Positions 1 to 6,812 of a stretch of DNA of 64,000 nt are shown one piece after another (within the stretch, counting starts at the first letter, position 1; the number at the start of each line of letters is the position of its first letter). The DNA is from a virus. The notes beneath the pieces are model-generated. The model ran no database searches, was not told where the DNA came from, and saw nothing but the letters and a program-made list of their open reading frames with translations. The translations under genes were made by a program, and so were the position numbers. Location of the stretch: the IMG/VR virus record IMGVR_UViG_3300010401_000003, positions 1 through 64,000 of that record; one strand, written 5' to 3'.

Positions 1-1
1 C

Positions 2-61
2 AAGTACTCGAAGACCACGTCGAAGAGTGCTTCAAAAACTGGCAACCCGTGGACAGCCTAA
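2..61 (+). CDS. C-terminal fragment of an unidentified gene cut by the window edge
   Basis: From base 2 a reading frame runs 19 codons to a TAA at 59-61, ending ...GNPWTA. A GGAG ribosome site and the ATG of the next gene follow within 15 nt, the spacing typical of this rightward operon. The visible part is Lys/Ser/Thr-rich and too short to classify. It could be chance, because the frame of the next gene is also open to the window start. Confidence 0.35.
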   Translation, partial: KYSKTTSKSASKTGNPWTA

Positions 62-75
62 AAGCGGAGAACCCA

Positions 76-300
76 ATGGACGAACCCATTCCCGACCTTC
101 TGATCAAAGTTGCCGATGTCCTCCACTTCCTCGGTCGCTACCGAGAAAGCAACGTGCTGATTCTGCTCTCGCGTTGGCTCCGAGCTCGCGGCATCGCTAC
201 GGACGAAACGCTTCAGCGCGCGGTGGAGGCGGCGGAGCGCGACATGCCGCCGTTCATTGTCGCCCCCCAAAGTATGGAAACCCCGGAGCGCAGCAAGTGA
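76..300 (+). CDS. Small helical hypothetical protein with a repeated C-terminal tag
   Basis: This 74-residue, mostly helical protein has no family I recognise. ATG 76 was chosen because GGAG lies 7 nt upstream; a GTG at 49 is in frame and the frame is open to base 1, so a longer form is possible. It ends in APQSMETPERSK, almost the same tail as the gene ending at 679. The shared tail comes from a 39-bp direct repeat (262-300 and 641-679), so the two genes share a duplicated 3' end although their bodies differ. Confidence 0.55.
   Translation: MDEPIPDLLIKVADVLHFLGRYRESNVLILLSRWLRARGIATDETLQRAVEAAERDMPPFIVAPQSMETPERSK
262..300 (+). repeat. 39-bp direct repeat, copy 1
   Basis: These 39 bases match 641-679 at 34 positions and in both places form the end of a gene, including its stop codon. 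The encoded tails are APQSMETPERSK and GPQSLESPERSK. Confidence 0.75.
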
Positions 301-323
301 AGCCTGCGATCCACAAGGAGCGC

Positions 324-422
324 ATGGCTGAACTCCTGAATCTTTTTCGGCTTCTTCGGGACCTCCGCCGCGTCATCACGTCACTCATTTTCGCTCCTAG
401 CCAATGGAAGCCGAGCAAATGA
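324..422 (+). CDS. Possible 32-residue microprotein
   Basis: A 32-codon frame begins at ATG 324, 5 nt after AGGAG, and ends in a TGA that overlaps ATG 419 of the next gene. The product is amphipathic and basic and ends APSQWKPSK, loosely like the PQSxExPERSK tails on either side. The ribosome site and overlap favour a real gene; size and lack of homology knowledge argue for caution. Confidence 0.35.
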   Translation: MAELLNLFRLLRDLRRVITSLIFAPSQWKPSK

Positions 423-679
423 GACCGCTCGCGATGGTGCAAACGGTCGAGCAAAACGTGCGCGTGGTGCTGGTTTGGAGCTCGACCAGAAACCGCTACG
501 TGAAGAGCGATCGGAGCGTGCTCTTCGCGCGGTGCCCCGTGTGCAAATCCAAAAAGATGGAGCCCTGCGTCGGGCCGCGCGGCTACCACGGCACGACACA
601 TTACAAGCGCCGCGCGAAGGCCAAGCGGTTCATTCGACGCGGCCCCCAAAGTCTCGAATCCCCGGAGCGCAGCAAATGA
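419..679 (+). CDS. Small zinc-ribbon-like protein
   Basis: This 86-residue protein has a CPVC-x6-C cluster followed by HGTTHYKRRAKA. That CPxC...C...H...R arrangement is seen in small zinc-ribbon proteins of phages and plasmids. ATG 419 overlaps the previous stop; ATG 404 is a possible earlier start. The C-terminus is the repeated tag GPQSLESPERSK. Function is unknown; a nucleic-acid or protein adaptor role would fit such proteins, but that is inference. Confidence 0.6.
   Translation: MRPLAMVQTVEQNVRVVLVWSSTRNRYVKSDRSVLFARCPVCKSKKMEPCVGPRGYHGTTHYKRRAKAKRFIRRGPQSLESPERSK
641..679 (+). repeat. 39-bp direct repeat, copy 2
   Basis: This is the second copy of the repeat at 262-300 (34 of 39 bases identical). 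It is followed within 20 bases by a tRNA T-arm-like sequence at 699-715. Confidence 0.75.
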
Positions 680-861
680 TTCTGGCAGACGCGGGTTTGC
701 GGGTTCGATTCCCGTTCGTGGTGGGTCTTGACTGGTACCCATCGCTCCTTTCTCCCGCGAAGAGCGCGAAGTCGCGTGCTCTCGCATCCCGAGCGGTCTT
801 TGCGCCCGCCGGTTCTTTCGCTGCCGAGCGCAATTTTCGTTACGTGGAAGCAAACTTTTGA
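676..861 (+). CDS. Doubtful 61-residue ORF
   Basis: ATG 676 overlaps the previous TGA in the ATGA pattern of this operon, and the frame ends at TGA 859-861, where the AGGAG leader of the next gene begins. The product has no motif. Bases 699-715 inside it form a tRNA T-arm-like hairpin, so this stretch may instead be non-coding. Confidence 0.3.
   Translation: MILADAGLRVRFPFVVGLDWYPSLLSPAKSAKSRALASRAVFAPAGSFAAERNFRYVEANF
699..715 (+). other. tRNA T-arm-like hairpin without a cloverleaf
   Basis: A 5-bp stem (one G-T pair) encloses the loop TTCGATT, matching the T-arm consensus. I could not fit an acceptor stem, D-arm or anticodon arm around it at normal spacing. It may be a remnant of a tRNA 3' end, a common target of tyrosine recombinases (one lies at 7618-8667), or coincidence. 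Confidence 0.3.
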
Positions 862-875
862 GGAGCGGTGAGCCG
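861..875 (+). promoter_or_regulatory. Recurring ribosome-binding leader, copy 1
   Basis: AGGAGCGGTGAGC precedes ATG 876. The same string precedes ATG 2550 and its first half precedes ATG 3279; related GGAGAACGCGGTGAGC strings precede starts at 5191 and, on the minus strand, 60366 and 60116. Confidence 0.5.
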
Positions 876-1127
876 ATGGCAGCACAAGACGACGCTGAGT
901 TTTACAACGCCTCGCAGGAATCGCTGGAGAAGTTCCGCGAGGACTATCGCGAGCGCAAATCCGATCCGTTTCGGATGACGCTTGAGCAAGCGTACGCCGC
1001 GGGTTTTTCGGCGGGGCATCGACACGGGCGAGCAACCATGGTCGGCGCGTTGATTCGGTTCGCTGAGATTCAGGAGAAGGGCGAGCCGGTCGTAGAGCCG
1101 GTCGTCCAGCAGGAGCCGGCACGCTGA
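876..1127 (+). CDS. Small hypothetical protein
   Basis: This 83-residue protein is mostly helical and has a Val/Glu/Pro-rich tail. ATG 876 follows the leader TTTGAGGAGCGGTGAGC, which recurs before the genes at 2550 and, shortened, 3279. An in-frame TTG in the leader would add six residues (MRSGEP), but AGGAG is better placed to serve ATG 876. The stop overlaps the next start as TGATG. No family recognised. Confidence 0.65.
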   Translation: MAAQDDAEFYNASQESLEKFREDYRERKSDPFRMTLEQAYAAGFSAGHRHGRATMVGALIRFAEIQEKGEPVVEPVVQQEPAR

Positions 1128-1222
1128 TGTATCCGCTTACGTGTCAAAAGTGCGGCGTCGTCGACTGCAAGCGGCATCCGCTCCACATGATTTGGCTCCG
1201 GCTCCGGTGGCTTTTCTCGTGA
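1127..1222 (+). CDS. 31-residue zinc-ribbon-like microprotein
   Basis: ATG 1127 overlaps the previous stop (TGATG), and the TGA at 1220-1222 overlaps the GTG of the next gene. The N-terminus TCQKCGVVDCKRH has a CxxC-x4-C-x2-H cluster that could bind a metal; the rest is a short Trp/Arg/Leu-rich tail. The double overlap makes a genuine gene plausible despite its size. Confidence 0.4.
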   Translation: MYPLTCQKCGVVDCKRHPLHMIWLRLRWLFS

Positions 1223-1500
1223 CCGTCACGAACGCCATGCGGGCCGATGCGGCTTTCGCTATCGAGCAGGGCTTGCGCGCGATCGCACGCTGTCCGACTC
1301 CGCTCCAAGTTTTCATCGATCACTTCGAGGGCTTGAAGCGCGCTTTCGCGGTCGAGCAGGGCGTGCGCGCCATTGCGCGCTATCGCATCCCGGTCTGCGG
1401 CGAGCACGGCTTCTACCGCTCTCGCTGCGAGCGGCTCGGTCTCTACCACGCCAACGGAAAAGTCACCCACGGGTGCATCAAAGAAAGAGGGACGTACTGA
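1219..1500 (+). CDS. Small protein with an internal duplication
   Basis: This 93-residue protein starts at GTG 1219, overlapping the previous stop. Two copies of AFA[IV]EQG[LV]RAIAR lie about 35 residues apart, a recent internal duplication. The second half has a CGEHGFYRSRCERLG cluster, possibly a metal or disulfide site. No family recognised. Confidence 0.55.
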   Translation: MTVTNAMRADAAFAIEQGLRAIARCPTPLQVFIDHFEGLKRAFAVEQGVRAIARYRIPVCGEHGFYRSRCERLGLYHANGKVTHGCIKERGTY

Positions 1501-1880
1501 TGAGACCAAGTGAAGTGCTTCTGGACGGCGGTGGCTATCCGCTTCCCGACACGCTCGGCCGCGCCGACTTCGAAATGGCCGCCGGCATGATCGTGCTGGC
1601 GTGCGCGCTCTACGACGACAAGTGGCAGCCGGTCTCGGGGCCACAAATCGCCTACGCGCTCGAGCAAAACATCCGCGCCGGCCGCATGCCGTGGGTCGCG
1701 CTCCAGAAAAACCCCACGGTCGCGGCTCCGTCGTTCCAGGCGCTTGCCGATCGCGGCTACGCGCGCTTCACGAAGTCGGATCGCGAGCGGAGCCCGATCG
1801 AGCTCACCGACAAGGCGCTCGACTTGATTCGGGCCAAATGGTTTCGGCCGGGCGGCATCGCAGCGGTGGTGAAGTCGTGA
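1500..1880 (+). CDS. Winged-helix-like small protein
   Basis: This 126-residue protein starts at an ATG overlapping the previous stop. Its C-terminal half (FQALADRGYARF...SPIELTDKALDLIRAKW) has the helix, beta-wing and closing-helix pattern of winged-helix domains, with a final ITxxG-like element similar to the proteins at 3575 and 7138. It may bind DNA, but that is inferred from pattern only. Confidence 0.6.
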   Translation: MRPSEVLLDGGGYPLPDTLGRADFEMAAGMIVLACALYDDKWQPVSGPQIAYALEQNIRAGRMPWVALQKNPTVAAPSFQALADRGYARFTKSDRERSPIELTDKALDLIRAKWFRPGGIAAVVKS

Positions 1881-2107
1881 GCCAATCGGTAGCTGCCCAC
1901 GTCATCACCATTCTCGTGCTCGAGAACGGTGCCGTAGAAGGCGATCTGGACGACGCCGTCTCGCTCTGGCCCGTCTGCGCGACGGAAGGCCAAGCGACCA
2001 CCATCGACGGGCAAGCCCGCTCGATTTTGGATCAGGCGCTCAGGAGGATTCTGGTCGGGGACCTCGCCCCAGAAAGATTGCCGTCCCCGGAGCCCTCCGA
2101 TGGATGA
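1877..2107 (+). CDS. Small acidic hypothetical protein
   Basis: This 76-residue product begins at GTG 1877 (GTGA overlap) and ends 8 nt inside the next gene. It looks like a short alpha/beta protein (VITILVLENG...) with no motif I recognise. The overlaps on both sides support it as a gene. Confidence 0.55.
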   Translation: MSQSVAAHVITILVLENGAVEGDLDDAVSLWPVCATEGQATTIDGQARSILDQALRRILVGDLAPERLPSPEPSDG

Positions 2108-2516
2108 GATCACTCGAGACCAGGCGCGCGGTTACATCATGCAGAACCTGCTCGAGATCGCGCACAGGGCGGCACTGACCGAGCTTTCGTGCGCTCGCGA
2201 TTGTCTTGTCGAAGGAGAAGGCGAGCCGCTCGTGTTTCTCGTCGATGGCACGACTGCGGCCGTGGATACGTTTCGCGCCGAAGTCGCCGCATTTGCACCG
2301 AGCTTCGCTGAAGTGCAGGTCCGGCGCGCTCGGCCTGTTTGCTTCTGCGATGGCAACGGTTACGTCCCGTGCGACGAGTGCGAGGGCGAGGGCATCGTCG
2401 GGCCCTTTTGTGGCGATGATCTCTGCACCGGCAACGAGTGCTTTCACGACATGCCGAAGCACGTGTGTGGCGTGTGCAAGGGCAGCGGGATCCTCCTCTG
2501 CCCAGCCCACGAGTAA
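2100..2516 (+). CDS. DnaJ-type zinc-finger-like protein
   Basis: This 138-residue protein has a helical N-terminal half and a Cys-rich second half: CFCDGNGYVPCDECEGEG, then CGDDLC, CGVCKGSGILLC. The paired CxxCxGxG units match the zinc-binding region of DnaJ co-chaperones, but no J-domain is present. Small DnaJ-like zinc proteins occur in many phages. Role unknown; a protein- or RNA-binding adaptor is a guess. Confidence 0.65.
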   Translation: MDEITRDQARGYIMQNLLEIAHRAALTELSCARDCLVEGEGEPLVFLVDGTTAAVDTFRAEVAAFAPSFAEVQVRRARPVCFCDGNGYVPCDECEGEGIVGPFCGDDLCTGNECFHDMPKHVCGVCKGSGILLCPAHE

Positions 2517-2549
2517 CGCGGTTTCCAAGCTTTGAGGAGCGGTGAGCAG

Positions 2550-2939
2550 ATGGACAAAACACCTACTGAGCTTTTCGCAGTCGTCTTTCCCGACGGCGGC
2601 TCGACGACGTTCAACAAGCTGAGCGAGGCCGAGCTTTACGCCGGCCGCGCGCGCGGAGCTTACGGGCCGCTCGTGATTGCGCGATTCGTGCTCGATGGCG
2701 CCGTGCCGCCGAAAACCTACGAACCGCCGACGATACGCATTCTGTCGTGCCAGACGTGCAAACACGCCGAGCTCGATGACGATGGCGACCTCAATTGCAC
2801 AAAACTCGCACAGGACGACGCCGTGTTCCGGAACAGCGTTTTCATGGCGTACAACAGCGACGGACCGGCGGAAGCGGTCGCGGTCGGCGACGATTTCGGC
2901 TGCGTCCTTCACGAGCAGCGAGATCCCAATGAACGTTGA
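2550..2939 (+). CDS. Small protein with C-terminal metal-binding-like cysteines
   Basis: This 129-residue protein has a mixed alpha/beta N-terminal half (LFAVVFPDGG...) and a C-terminal cluster CQTCKH...C...FGCVLHE. ATG 2550 was chosen over an in-frame TTG at 2532 because the leader AGGAGCGGTGAGC sits before it. The Cys layout suggests a small treble-clef or ribbon zinc site. No family name can be given. Confidence 0.6.
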   Translation: MDKTPTELFAVVFPDGGSTTFNKLSEAELYAGRARGAYGPLVIARFVLDGAVPPKTYEPPTIRILSCQTCKHAELDDDGDLNCTKLAQDDAVFRNSVFMAYNSDGPAEAVAVGDDFGCVLHEQRDPNER

Positions 2940-3282
2940 AGGCTGGCAAGCCGGTTTATTCTTCGGGACGGCGTTCACGCTGGTCGCGGAGTTCGCGGTG
3001 CGCACCGTGCTCCACAAGGTTCGCCACCGCGGCCACGACCACTGCACCAACTGCCAAGGCTGCCTCCGCCCTGACGGCCGCGGCGAGGGCGCGCTCGAGA
3101 CTCTCTTCGTCTGTCCGGTCTGCGGCGACACAGTCCCGGAATGGGCGCCACACGACCAGACGCACACGATTCCGATTGGAGAGGTCGTGTGCCAATGCGG
3201 CGCCGCCTTCGGGCAACGCCTGCCGCTCGACTCCTGTCCGGTGCACGGTCCGGATAAGCAAAACTTTGAGGAGCGGAAATGA
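2929..3282 (+). CDS. Membrane-anchored zinc-ribbon protein
   Basis: This 117-residue protein begins with a hydrophobic helix (GLFFGTAFTLVAEFAV, about residues 9-24) and then shows three Cys clusters: HCTNCQGC, FVCPVCGDTVPEW and VCQCGAAFG...CPVHG. It overlaps the previous gene by 11 nt. A single membrane anchor with cytoplasmic zinc ribbons is likely; the partner is unknown. Confidence 0.6.
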   Translation: MNVEGWQAGLFFGTAFTLVAEFAVRTVLHKVRHRGHDHCTNCQGCLRPDGRGEGALETLFVCPVCGDTVPEWAPHDQTHTIPIGEVVCQCGAAFGQRLPLDSCPVHGPDKQNFEERK

Positions 3283-3578
3283 AGTCCTGCAAGTTTCGTT
3301 GGAAACGTCGTCGCCCCACATACGACTGGCAACCTCCGCGCCGAGGACGCTACGCGGAACTGGCCATTGCGGTCAGCAAGCGCTCGCCCGACCCTGCTAC
3401 GTACATCACCAAACTTCCCCGCGGCTGTTCGCTACAGGATGCTTTGAGTGATTTCGCACGCTCCGAGTGGAACCGTCAGACGTTAAAAACCACCGCGACG
3501 CTTTATGTCGACGGGGAAATAGCTGCTGAGTCGGCGGTCACTTTTCGCGTGCGCGAGACGAGAGGCAGGGCGCAATGA
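3279..3578 (+). CDS. Small basic hypothetical protein
   Basis: The ATG overlaps the previous stop and follows the shortened leader TTTGAGGAGCGG. The 99 residues are Arg-rich at the N-terminus and then form a beta-rich domain (TLYVDGEIAAESAVTFRVRE). No family recognised. Confidence 0.55.
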   Translation: MKSCKFRWKRRRPTYDWQPPRRGRYAELAIAVSKRSPDPATYITKLPRGCSLQDALSDFARSEWNRQTLKTTATLYVDGEIAAESAVTFRVRETRGRAQ

Positions 3579-4015
3579 CATCCGAGTCTCGCGCCTGGGG
3601 CGTTTGGGGTGGGGTGCCGGGCGGCTGGTGCCACATTGGCGATCCGCACGATGACGACGGCTATCGCGGCTCGCGCGAAACGGCACTCGCTTTTCTCGAA
3701 CGCTTTCGCCGCGAGTATCCGGAGCTCGACGCGCGCTCTCCGTACGAAGCGATGCTTTTCAATCCAGGCAAGGAGCCTCCGTTTGCTCGCCGTCGGTTGA
3801 CTCCCGCGATGCTGGAATGTCTGAAGCAGATCGCCGCTCGGCGGCGGGCGGCCTGCGATCAGTCGCCGCAGTCGTGGGGCGGGTTTTCACGCGCAACCTA
3901 CAGCGCGCTTCTTTTGCACGGCTATGTGATGAACAGCGCATCGCGGCGGGTGGGACTCCGGATAACGCGTGCAGGACAGGCGGAGCTCGATGCTGCATTG
4001 GAGAAACGCCCATGA
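3575..4015 (+). CDS. Winged-helix-like protein
   Basis: This 146-residue protein has a Gly/Trp/Asp-rich N-terminal part and a C-terminal region (LTPAMLECLKQIA...ATYSALLLHGYV...LRITRAGQAEL) with the order expected of a winged helix: helix, helix, wing strand and closing ITxxGxxEL helix. The proteins at 1500 and 7138 end the same way. It may bind DNA; no specific family identified. Confidence 0.6.
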   Translation: MTSESRAWGVWGGVPGGWCHIGDPHDDDGYRGSRETALAFLERFRREYPELDARSPYEAMLFNPGKEPPFARRRLTPAMLECLKQIAARRRAACDQSPQSWGGFSRATYSALLLHGYVMNSASRRVGLRITRAGQAELDAALEKRP

Positions 4016-4281
4016 GCGACGAGCATGAACGCCTCTTGCGTAAGGTGATGATCTGCAAGCCCGAGGATTACGAGCCCTGGGGCGAGCTCAAGCGATGGGG
4101 CAAGCCCGACGATCGGCATGCGGACTGCTCGACGGGATGCAAATTCGCCCGGTGGCTCGAGGACGTGAAGATCGAGGGCGATCAGCACTATTTGTCGATG
4201 GACTGGTGCGTGTGCACGAATTCATTGGGCGCTACGGCCCGCCCGCGTCGGCCGTGTGGGAGCAAGAGCCATGAAGGTTGA
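4012..4281 (+). CDS. Small Cys-containing hypothetical protein
   Basis: This 89-residue protein starts at an ATGA overlap. The centre has DCSTGCKFARWLED and MDWCVCTNS, a possible metal-binding set of Cys residues. No recognised family. Confidence 0.55.
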   Translation: MSDEHERLLRKVMICKPEDYEPWGELKRWGKPDDRHADCSTGCKFARWLEDVKIEGDQHYLSMDWCVCTNSLGATARPRRPCGSKSHEG

Positions 4282-4576
4282 TTTTTCTCATCTGGTCCGC
4301 GTGGTGTCCGGTCGCAAAGCCAGCGACGTCACCGCCCATCAAATGCGCAATCTGCTCGGCCTGATGATGCGGATCCACGGCATCTTTGGCGACACGCCGG
4401 GGCAGTTCGCGTTCATTGCTGACATGCTGCAACAGTGCTCGGAGAGCGACGAGCAGCTTCGGGTGCTTTGCATGCGCCTCGCACGGTTGATCTGCGTGGT
4501 GCACGTGGACGCCATCGGGAAGTGTTTGGCTACGGACTACGGAATCGGGGACGACATTGAGCGCCCGTCAAATTAG
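4271..4576 (+). CDS. Helical hypothetical protein
   Basis: This 101-residue, almost wholly helical protein overlaps its neighbour by 11 nt. The start MKVDFSHLV was preferred over an upstream in-frame ATG because of that spacing. No motif seen. Confidence 0.55.
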   Translation: MKVDFSHLVRVVSGRKASDVTAHQMRNLLGLMMRIHGIFGDTPGQFAFIADMLQQCSESDEQLRVLCMRLARLICVVHVDAIGKCLATDYGIGDDIERPSN

Positions 4577-4591
4577 TGGAACCACGAAACG

Positions 4592-5194
4592 ATGAGACAG
4601 CTCGACATCGATACTTTCGTAGCATGGAAGGATGCGCCCGCATGGGCGCCCTGGCGCCGCGTGCACAAGGGCGATGTCCGTTGCCGCGTGCTCGCGGACA
4701 AGCACTACACGCGGCAGAGCCCGGGGCATCCCATGTGGACGCGCCCCGGCTACAACTTCGTGCTCTACGCGAACGACCTCGTGGGCGACGCCGTTTTTTG
4801 CTGGTGGCGTCCGAAGTGGGAAGCTGGCCAAGAACGCAAGGACCGGCTCCACGTCATCGAATGCACGATCTTTCGCCGCGAGCAGTTGCCGTGGGTCGCC
4901 TCGGATCTGATTCGCGCGGCGGTCGCGGCGCTCGACACCCCCGAAGCGGCGGCGGATTTGCGCTACGCGAGCATGGGCCTCATCGATTGCTTGATCACGG
5001 GCGTCGGCTCGAAAGCGACGGCACGGCTGCGCGGCAAGCGCAGCCTTCCCGGACACTGCTTTCGCCGCGCGGGCTGGCGCGAGCTCGCGAAGCGCGGTGG
5101 GCGCGCTGACGTTTGGCTTTGGTATCCAGCGCCGGCAGCGCTCTCGTTTCGCTGTCCCGCACCCGAATGCAACGAACAAGGAGAACCGCGGTGA
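4592..5194 (+). CDS. GNAT-like phage protein with a KHYTRQSPG motif
   Basis: This 200-residue protein carries ADKHYTRQSPGHPMWTRPGYNFVLY near residues 33-57. I recall this [RK]HYxRQxPG...PPG signature from phage and plasmid proteins annotated as hypothetical or GNAT-like acyltransferases. The following beta/alpha pattern (HVIECTIFRRE, ASDLIRAAVAAL) and a C-terminal AGW fit a GNAT-like fold. The classic Q/RxxGxG/A acetyl-CoA loop is not clear, so catalysis is uncertain. ATG 4592 follows a short 15-nt gap. Confidence 0.5.
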   Translation: MRQLDIDTFVAWKDAPAWAPWRRVHKGDVRCRVLADKHYTRQSPGHPMWTRPGYNFVLYANDLVGDAVFCWWRPKWEAGQERKDRLHVIECTIFRREQLPWVASDLIRAAVAALDTPEAAADLRYASMGLIDCLITGVGSKATARLRGKRSLPGHCFRRAGWRELAKRGGRADVWLWYPAPAALSFRCPAPECNEQGEPR

Positions 5195-5406
5195 GCGAAA
5201 CAGAAGAACGCATTTTGGATCTGCTCGATGAAGTGCGCATGGACCTCGGCCGGATTGCAAATCACCTGCCCAATCCGGAGGAGCGGCGGGCGCGGCTTCG
5301 CGCTCAGATTGCTGCGATGCTTTTCACTACCGAGGCATACGACGCTGCCGGTGCAGCGCATGCTGTGAAGGGTGCGGATCTGTTGCTCACGGAGCTCGGC
5401 CTGTGA
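5191..5406 (+). CDS. Small helical hypothetical protein
   Basis: This 71-residue protein starts at GTG 5191 in the string GGAGAACCGCGGTGAGC, the leader type that recurs before several small genes of this element. Two amphipathic helices (ERILDLLDEVRMDLGRIANHL and the C-terminal half) suggest a coiled or helical-bundle protein. Function unknown. Confidence 0.55.
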   Translation: MSETEERILDLLDEVRMDLGRIANHLPNPEERRARLRAQIAAMLFTTEAYDAAGAAHAVKGADLLLTELGL

Positions 5407-5714
5407 AAGCCCACCTCGAGCTTCGCCGCAACAAGGACTTTCCCTTCTCGCTCGTGGTTGCGCGAGACCGGGAATCGGTGAGCGCGAAGACCGCGCGCGT
5501 ACTCCACGATCGGTGCGCGTTTCGCATCCACGATCAGTGCCTGGACGACCACTGCAAAACCGCTGACGGCGGACCCCTCACCCACGGCGCGATCGATGGC
5601 AATTGCCTCGCGCTCTTGCTCCAGCACCCGGCCAGGCCGCTCGAGACGAGCAAGAAGGCGAATCGGATGCTCTCGATGTTTGTAGAGAGCTGGTTTCGGG
5701 AGCAACGGACGTGA
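5403..5714 (+). CDS. Small Cys/His-rich hypothetical protein
   Basis: This 103-residue product starts at a GTGA overlap. A central stretch (HDRCAFRIHDQCLDDHCKTADG) holds three Cys and several His residues that could form a metal site. No family recognised. Confidence 0.5.
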   Translation: MKAHLELRRNKDFPFSLVVARDRESVSAKTARVLHDRCAFRIHDQCLDDHCKTADGGPLTHGAIDGNCLALLLQHPARPLETSKKANRMLSMFVESWFREQRT

Positions 5715-6175
5715 AAGCGCTATCGCTCACGCGACCCTGGGGCTGGATCATCCTAAACCTCGGGAAGCGCATCGAGAATCGCACCTGGGAGACCGAATAT
5801 CGGGGACCGGTGCTCCTTCACTCGTCGAAAACGATGACGCGCAATGATTGGTACAGCGCCCACGATTTCGTCGAGACGTTCGATCCGGAAGGTGCGTCCC
5901 GGATCCCCCAGCCGAAAGATCCGCGGCTCGTCGCGAGCGCGATCGTCGGGTACGCGGAAATCATCGGCGTCATCCAACCCGGCTGGCGCTTGCGGCGGAA
6001 GGTTTCGGAGCGGCAGCGCGCCGAGCTCGAGGCGCAGAAGCATTGGTACATGGGGAGCTACGGCTTCGTGCTCCGGAACGTCCGGGCCACGCCAATCGTA
6101 CCGTGCAGCGGGCTTCTCGGGCTCTGGACGCCGGCGCCCGCCGTGGTAGCAGCCGCGCTCGGAGTTCCGGCGTGA
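5711..6175 (+). CDS. ASCH-domain protein
   Basis: This 154-residue protein begins VKALSLTRPWGWIILNLGKRIENR with GPVLLHSSK soon after. The sLtrPWg.lI..g.K.iEnR...Y.Gp.LlHaa motif is that of ASCH domains, RNA- or modified-nucleoside-binding folds related to PUA and common in phages. The remaining strands (IVGYAEIIGVI and SYGFVLRNV) fit the barrel. GTG 5711 overlaps the previous stop. The ligand is unknown. Confidence 0.8.
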   Translation: MKALSLTRPWGWIILNLGKRIENRTWETEYRGPVLLHSSKTMTRNDWYSAHDFVETFDPEGASRIPQPKDPRLVASAIVGYAEIIGVIQPGWRLRRKVSERQRAELEAQKHWYMGSYGFVLRNVRATPIVPCSGLLGLWTPAPAVVAAALGVPA

Positions 6176-6357
6176 GCTTCGAGGATACGCCCGCCGGCTA
6201 CGCCGTCTGCCAGGCGTGCGACGCGCCCGCGACGCATACGGTCAAGTACGAAGGGAAAGAGACGGTGCTTTGCAAGTACCACCGCGAGCTCTTGGGAAAA
6301 CACGCGAGCTTCGCGGAAGCGCTCCAGGAACGGGCGAGGAAGGAAAAGAAGCGATGA
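6172..6357 (+). CDS. Zinc-ribbon microprotein
   Basis: This 61-residue protein has CQACDAPATHTVKYEG...VLCKYH, a CxxC...CxxH zinc-ribbon layout, followed by a basic helix. GTG 6172 overlaps the previous stop and the TGA overlaps the next ATG. Several such microproteins are scattered over 0.4-8.9 kb. Confidence 0.6.
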   Translation: MSFEDTPAGYAVCQACDAPATHTVKYEGKETVLCKYHRELLGKHASFAEALQERARKEKKR

Positions 6358-6812
6358 GCTCACGACTCAAGAAACTCTGGAAGGACGACGACATGCCTCG
6401 AGCTCTGCTCGAGGCGTGGGCGCAACACGAAGCTTTCCGCCGGCTCGGATTTTCGCCGGACGACATTTTCTTCGGCGCCAACCAGCCGGAGCAAATGGGC
6501 CTCACTCCGATCCTGAAGCACCAGCCGGATCTCCGCATTTGCGTCACCGAAGAGCAGTACTGGCAAATCGTTTGCGTGCTGAAGACGCAGGAGAAGCAAT
6601 TCGTGGTGACGTGCGGGTGGTGCCCGAAGCGGATGAGCCACGAGCAGATCCTCGCGCGTTGGGAAAGCTTCGTGGAGCGGTTCAATGCGGGGAAGATCGA
6701 AGACTCGTACCTTCAGCGCGTTTGGGAGCGCTCGCAGGTGCGGCGCGATGCGGTCCATCTGATTGAAGCGCTCGGGCGCGCAGAGATCCGGATACCGGGG
6801 GACCTCTCATGA
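6354..6812 (+). CDS. Hypothetical protein with CxxC
   Basis: This 152-residue alpha/beta protein (FFGANQPEQMG...LRICVTEEQYWQIVCVL...VVTCGWCPKRMSHEQ) contains one CGWC pair. The pair and following helix recall thioredoxin-type motifs, but neither length nor context is diagnostic. Overlaps at both ends support the frame. Confidence 0.5.
   Translation: MSSRLKKLWKDDDMPRALLEAWAQHEAFRRLGFSPDDIFFGANQPEQMGLTPILKHQPDLRICVTEEQYWQIVCVLKTQEKQFVVTCGWCPKRMSHEQILARWESFVERFNAGKIEDSYLQRVWERSQVRRDAVHLIEALGRAEIRIPGDLS

Noticed and set aside
640-725. A complete tRNA gene
   Set aside because: Only a T-arm fits. A 7-bp acceptor partner for 716-722 exists near 586-592 but would make a 137-nt molecule without recognisable D-arm or anticodon arm.
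254-853. A 199-residue minus-strand open frame
   Set aside because: It is antisense to overlapping small genes with good ribosome sites; its RTGIEPANP segment is just the reverse reading of the T-arm-like sequence.
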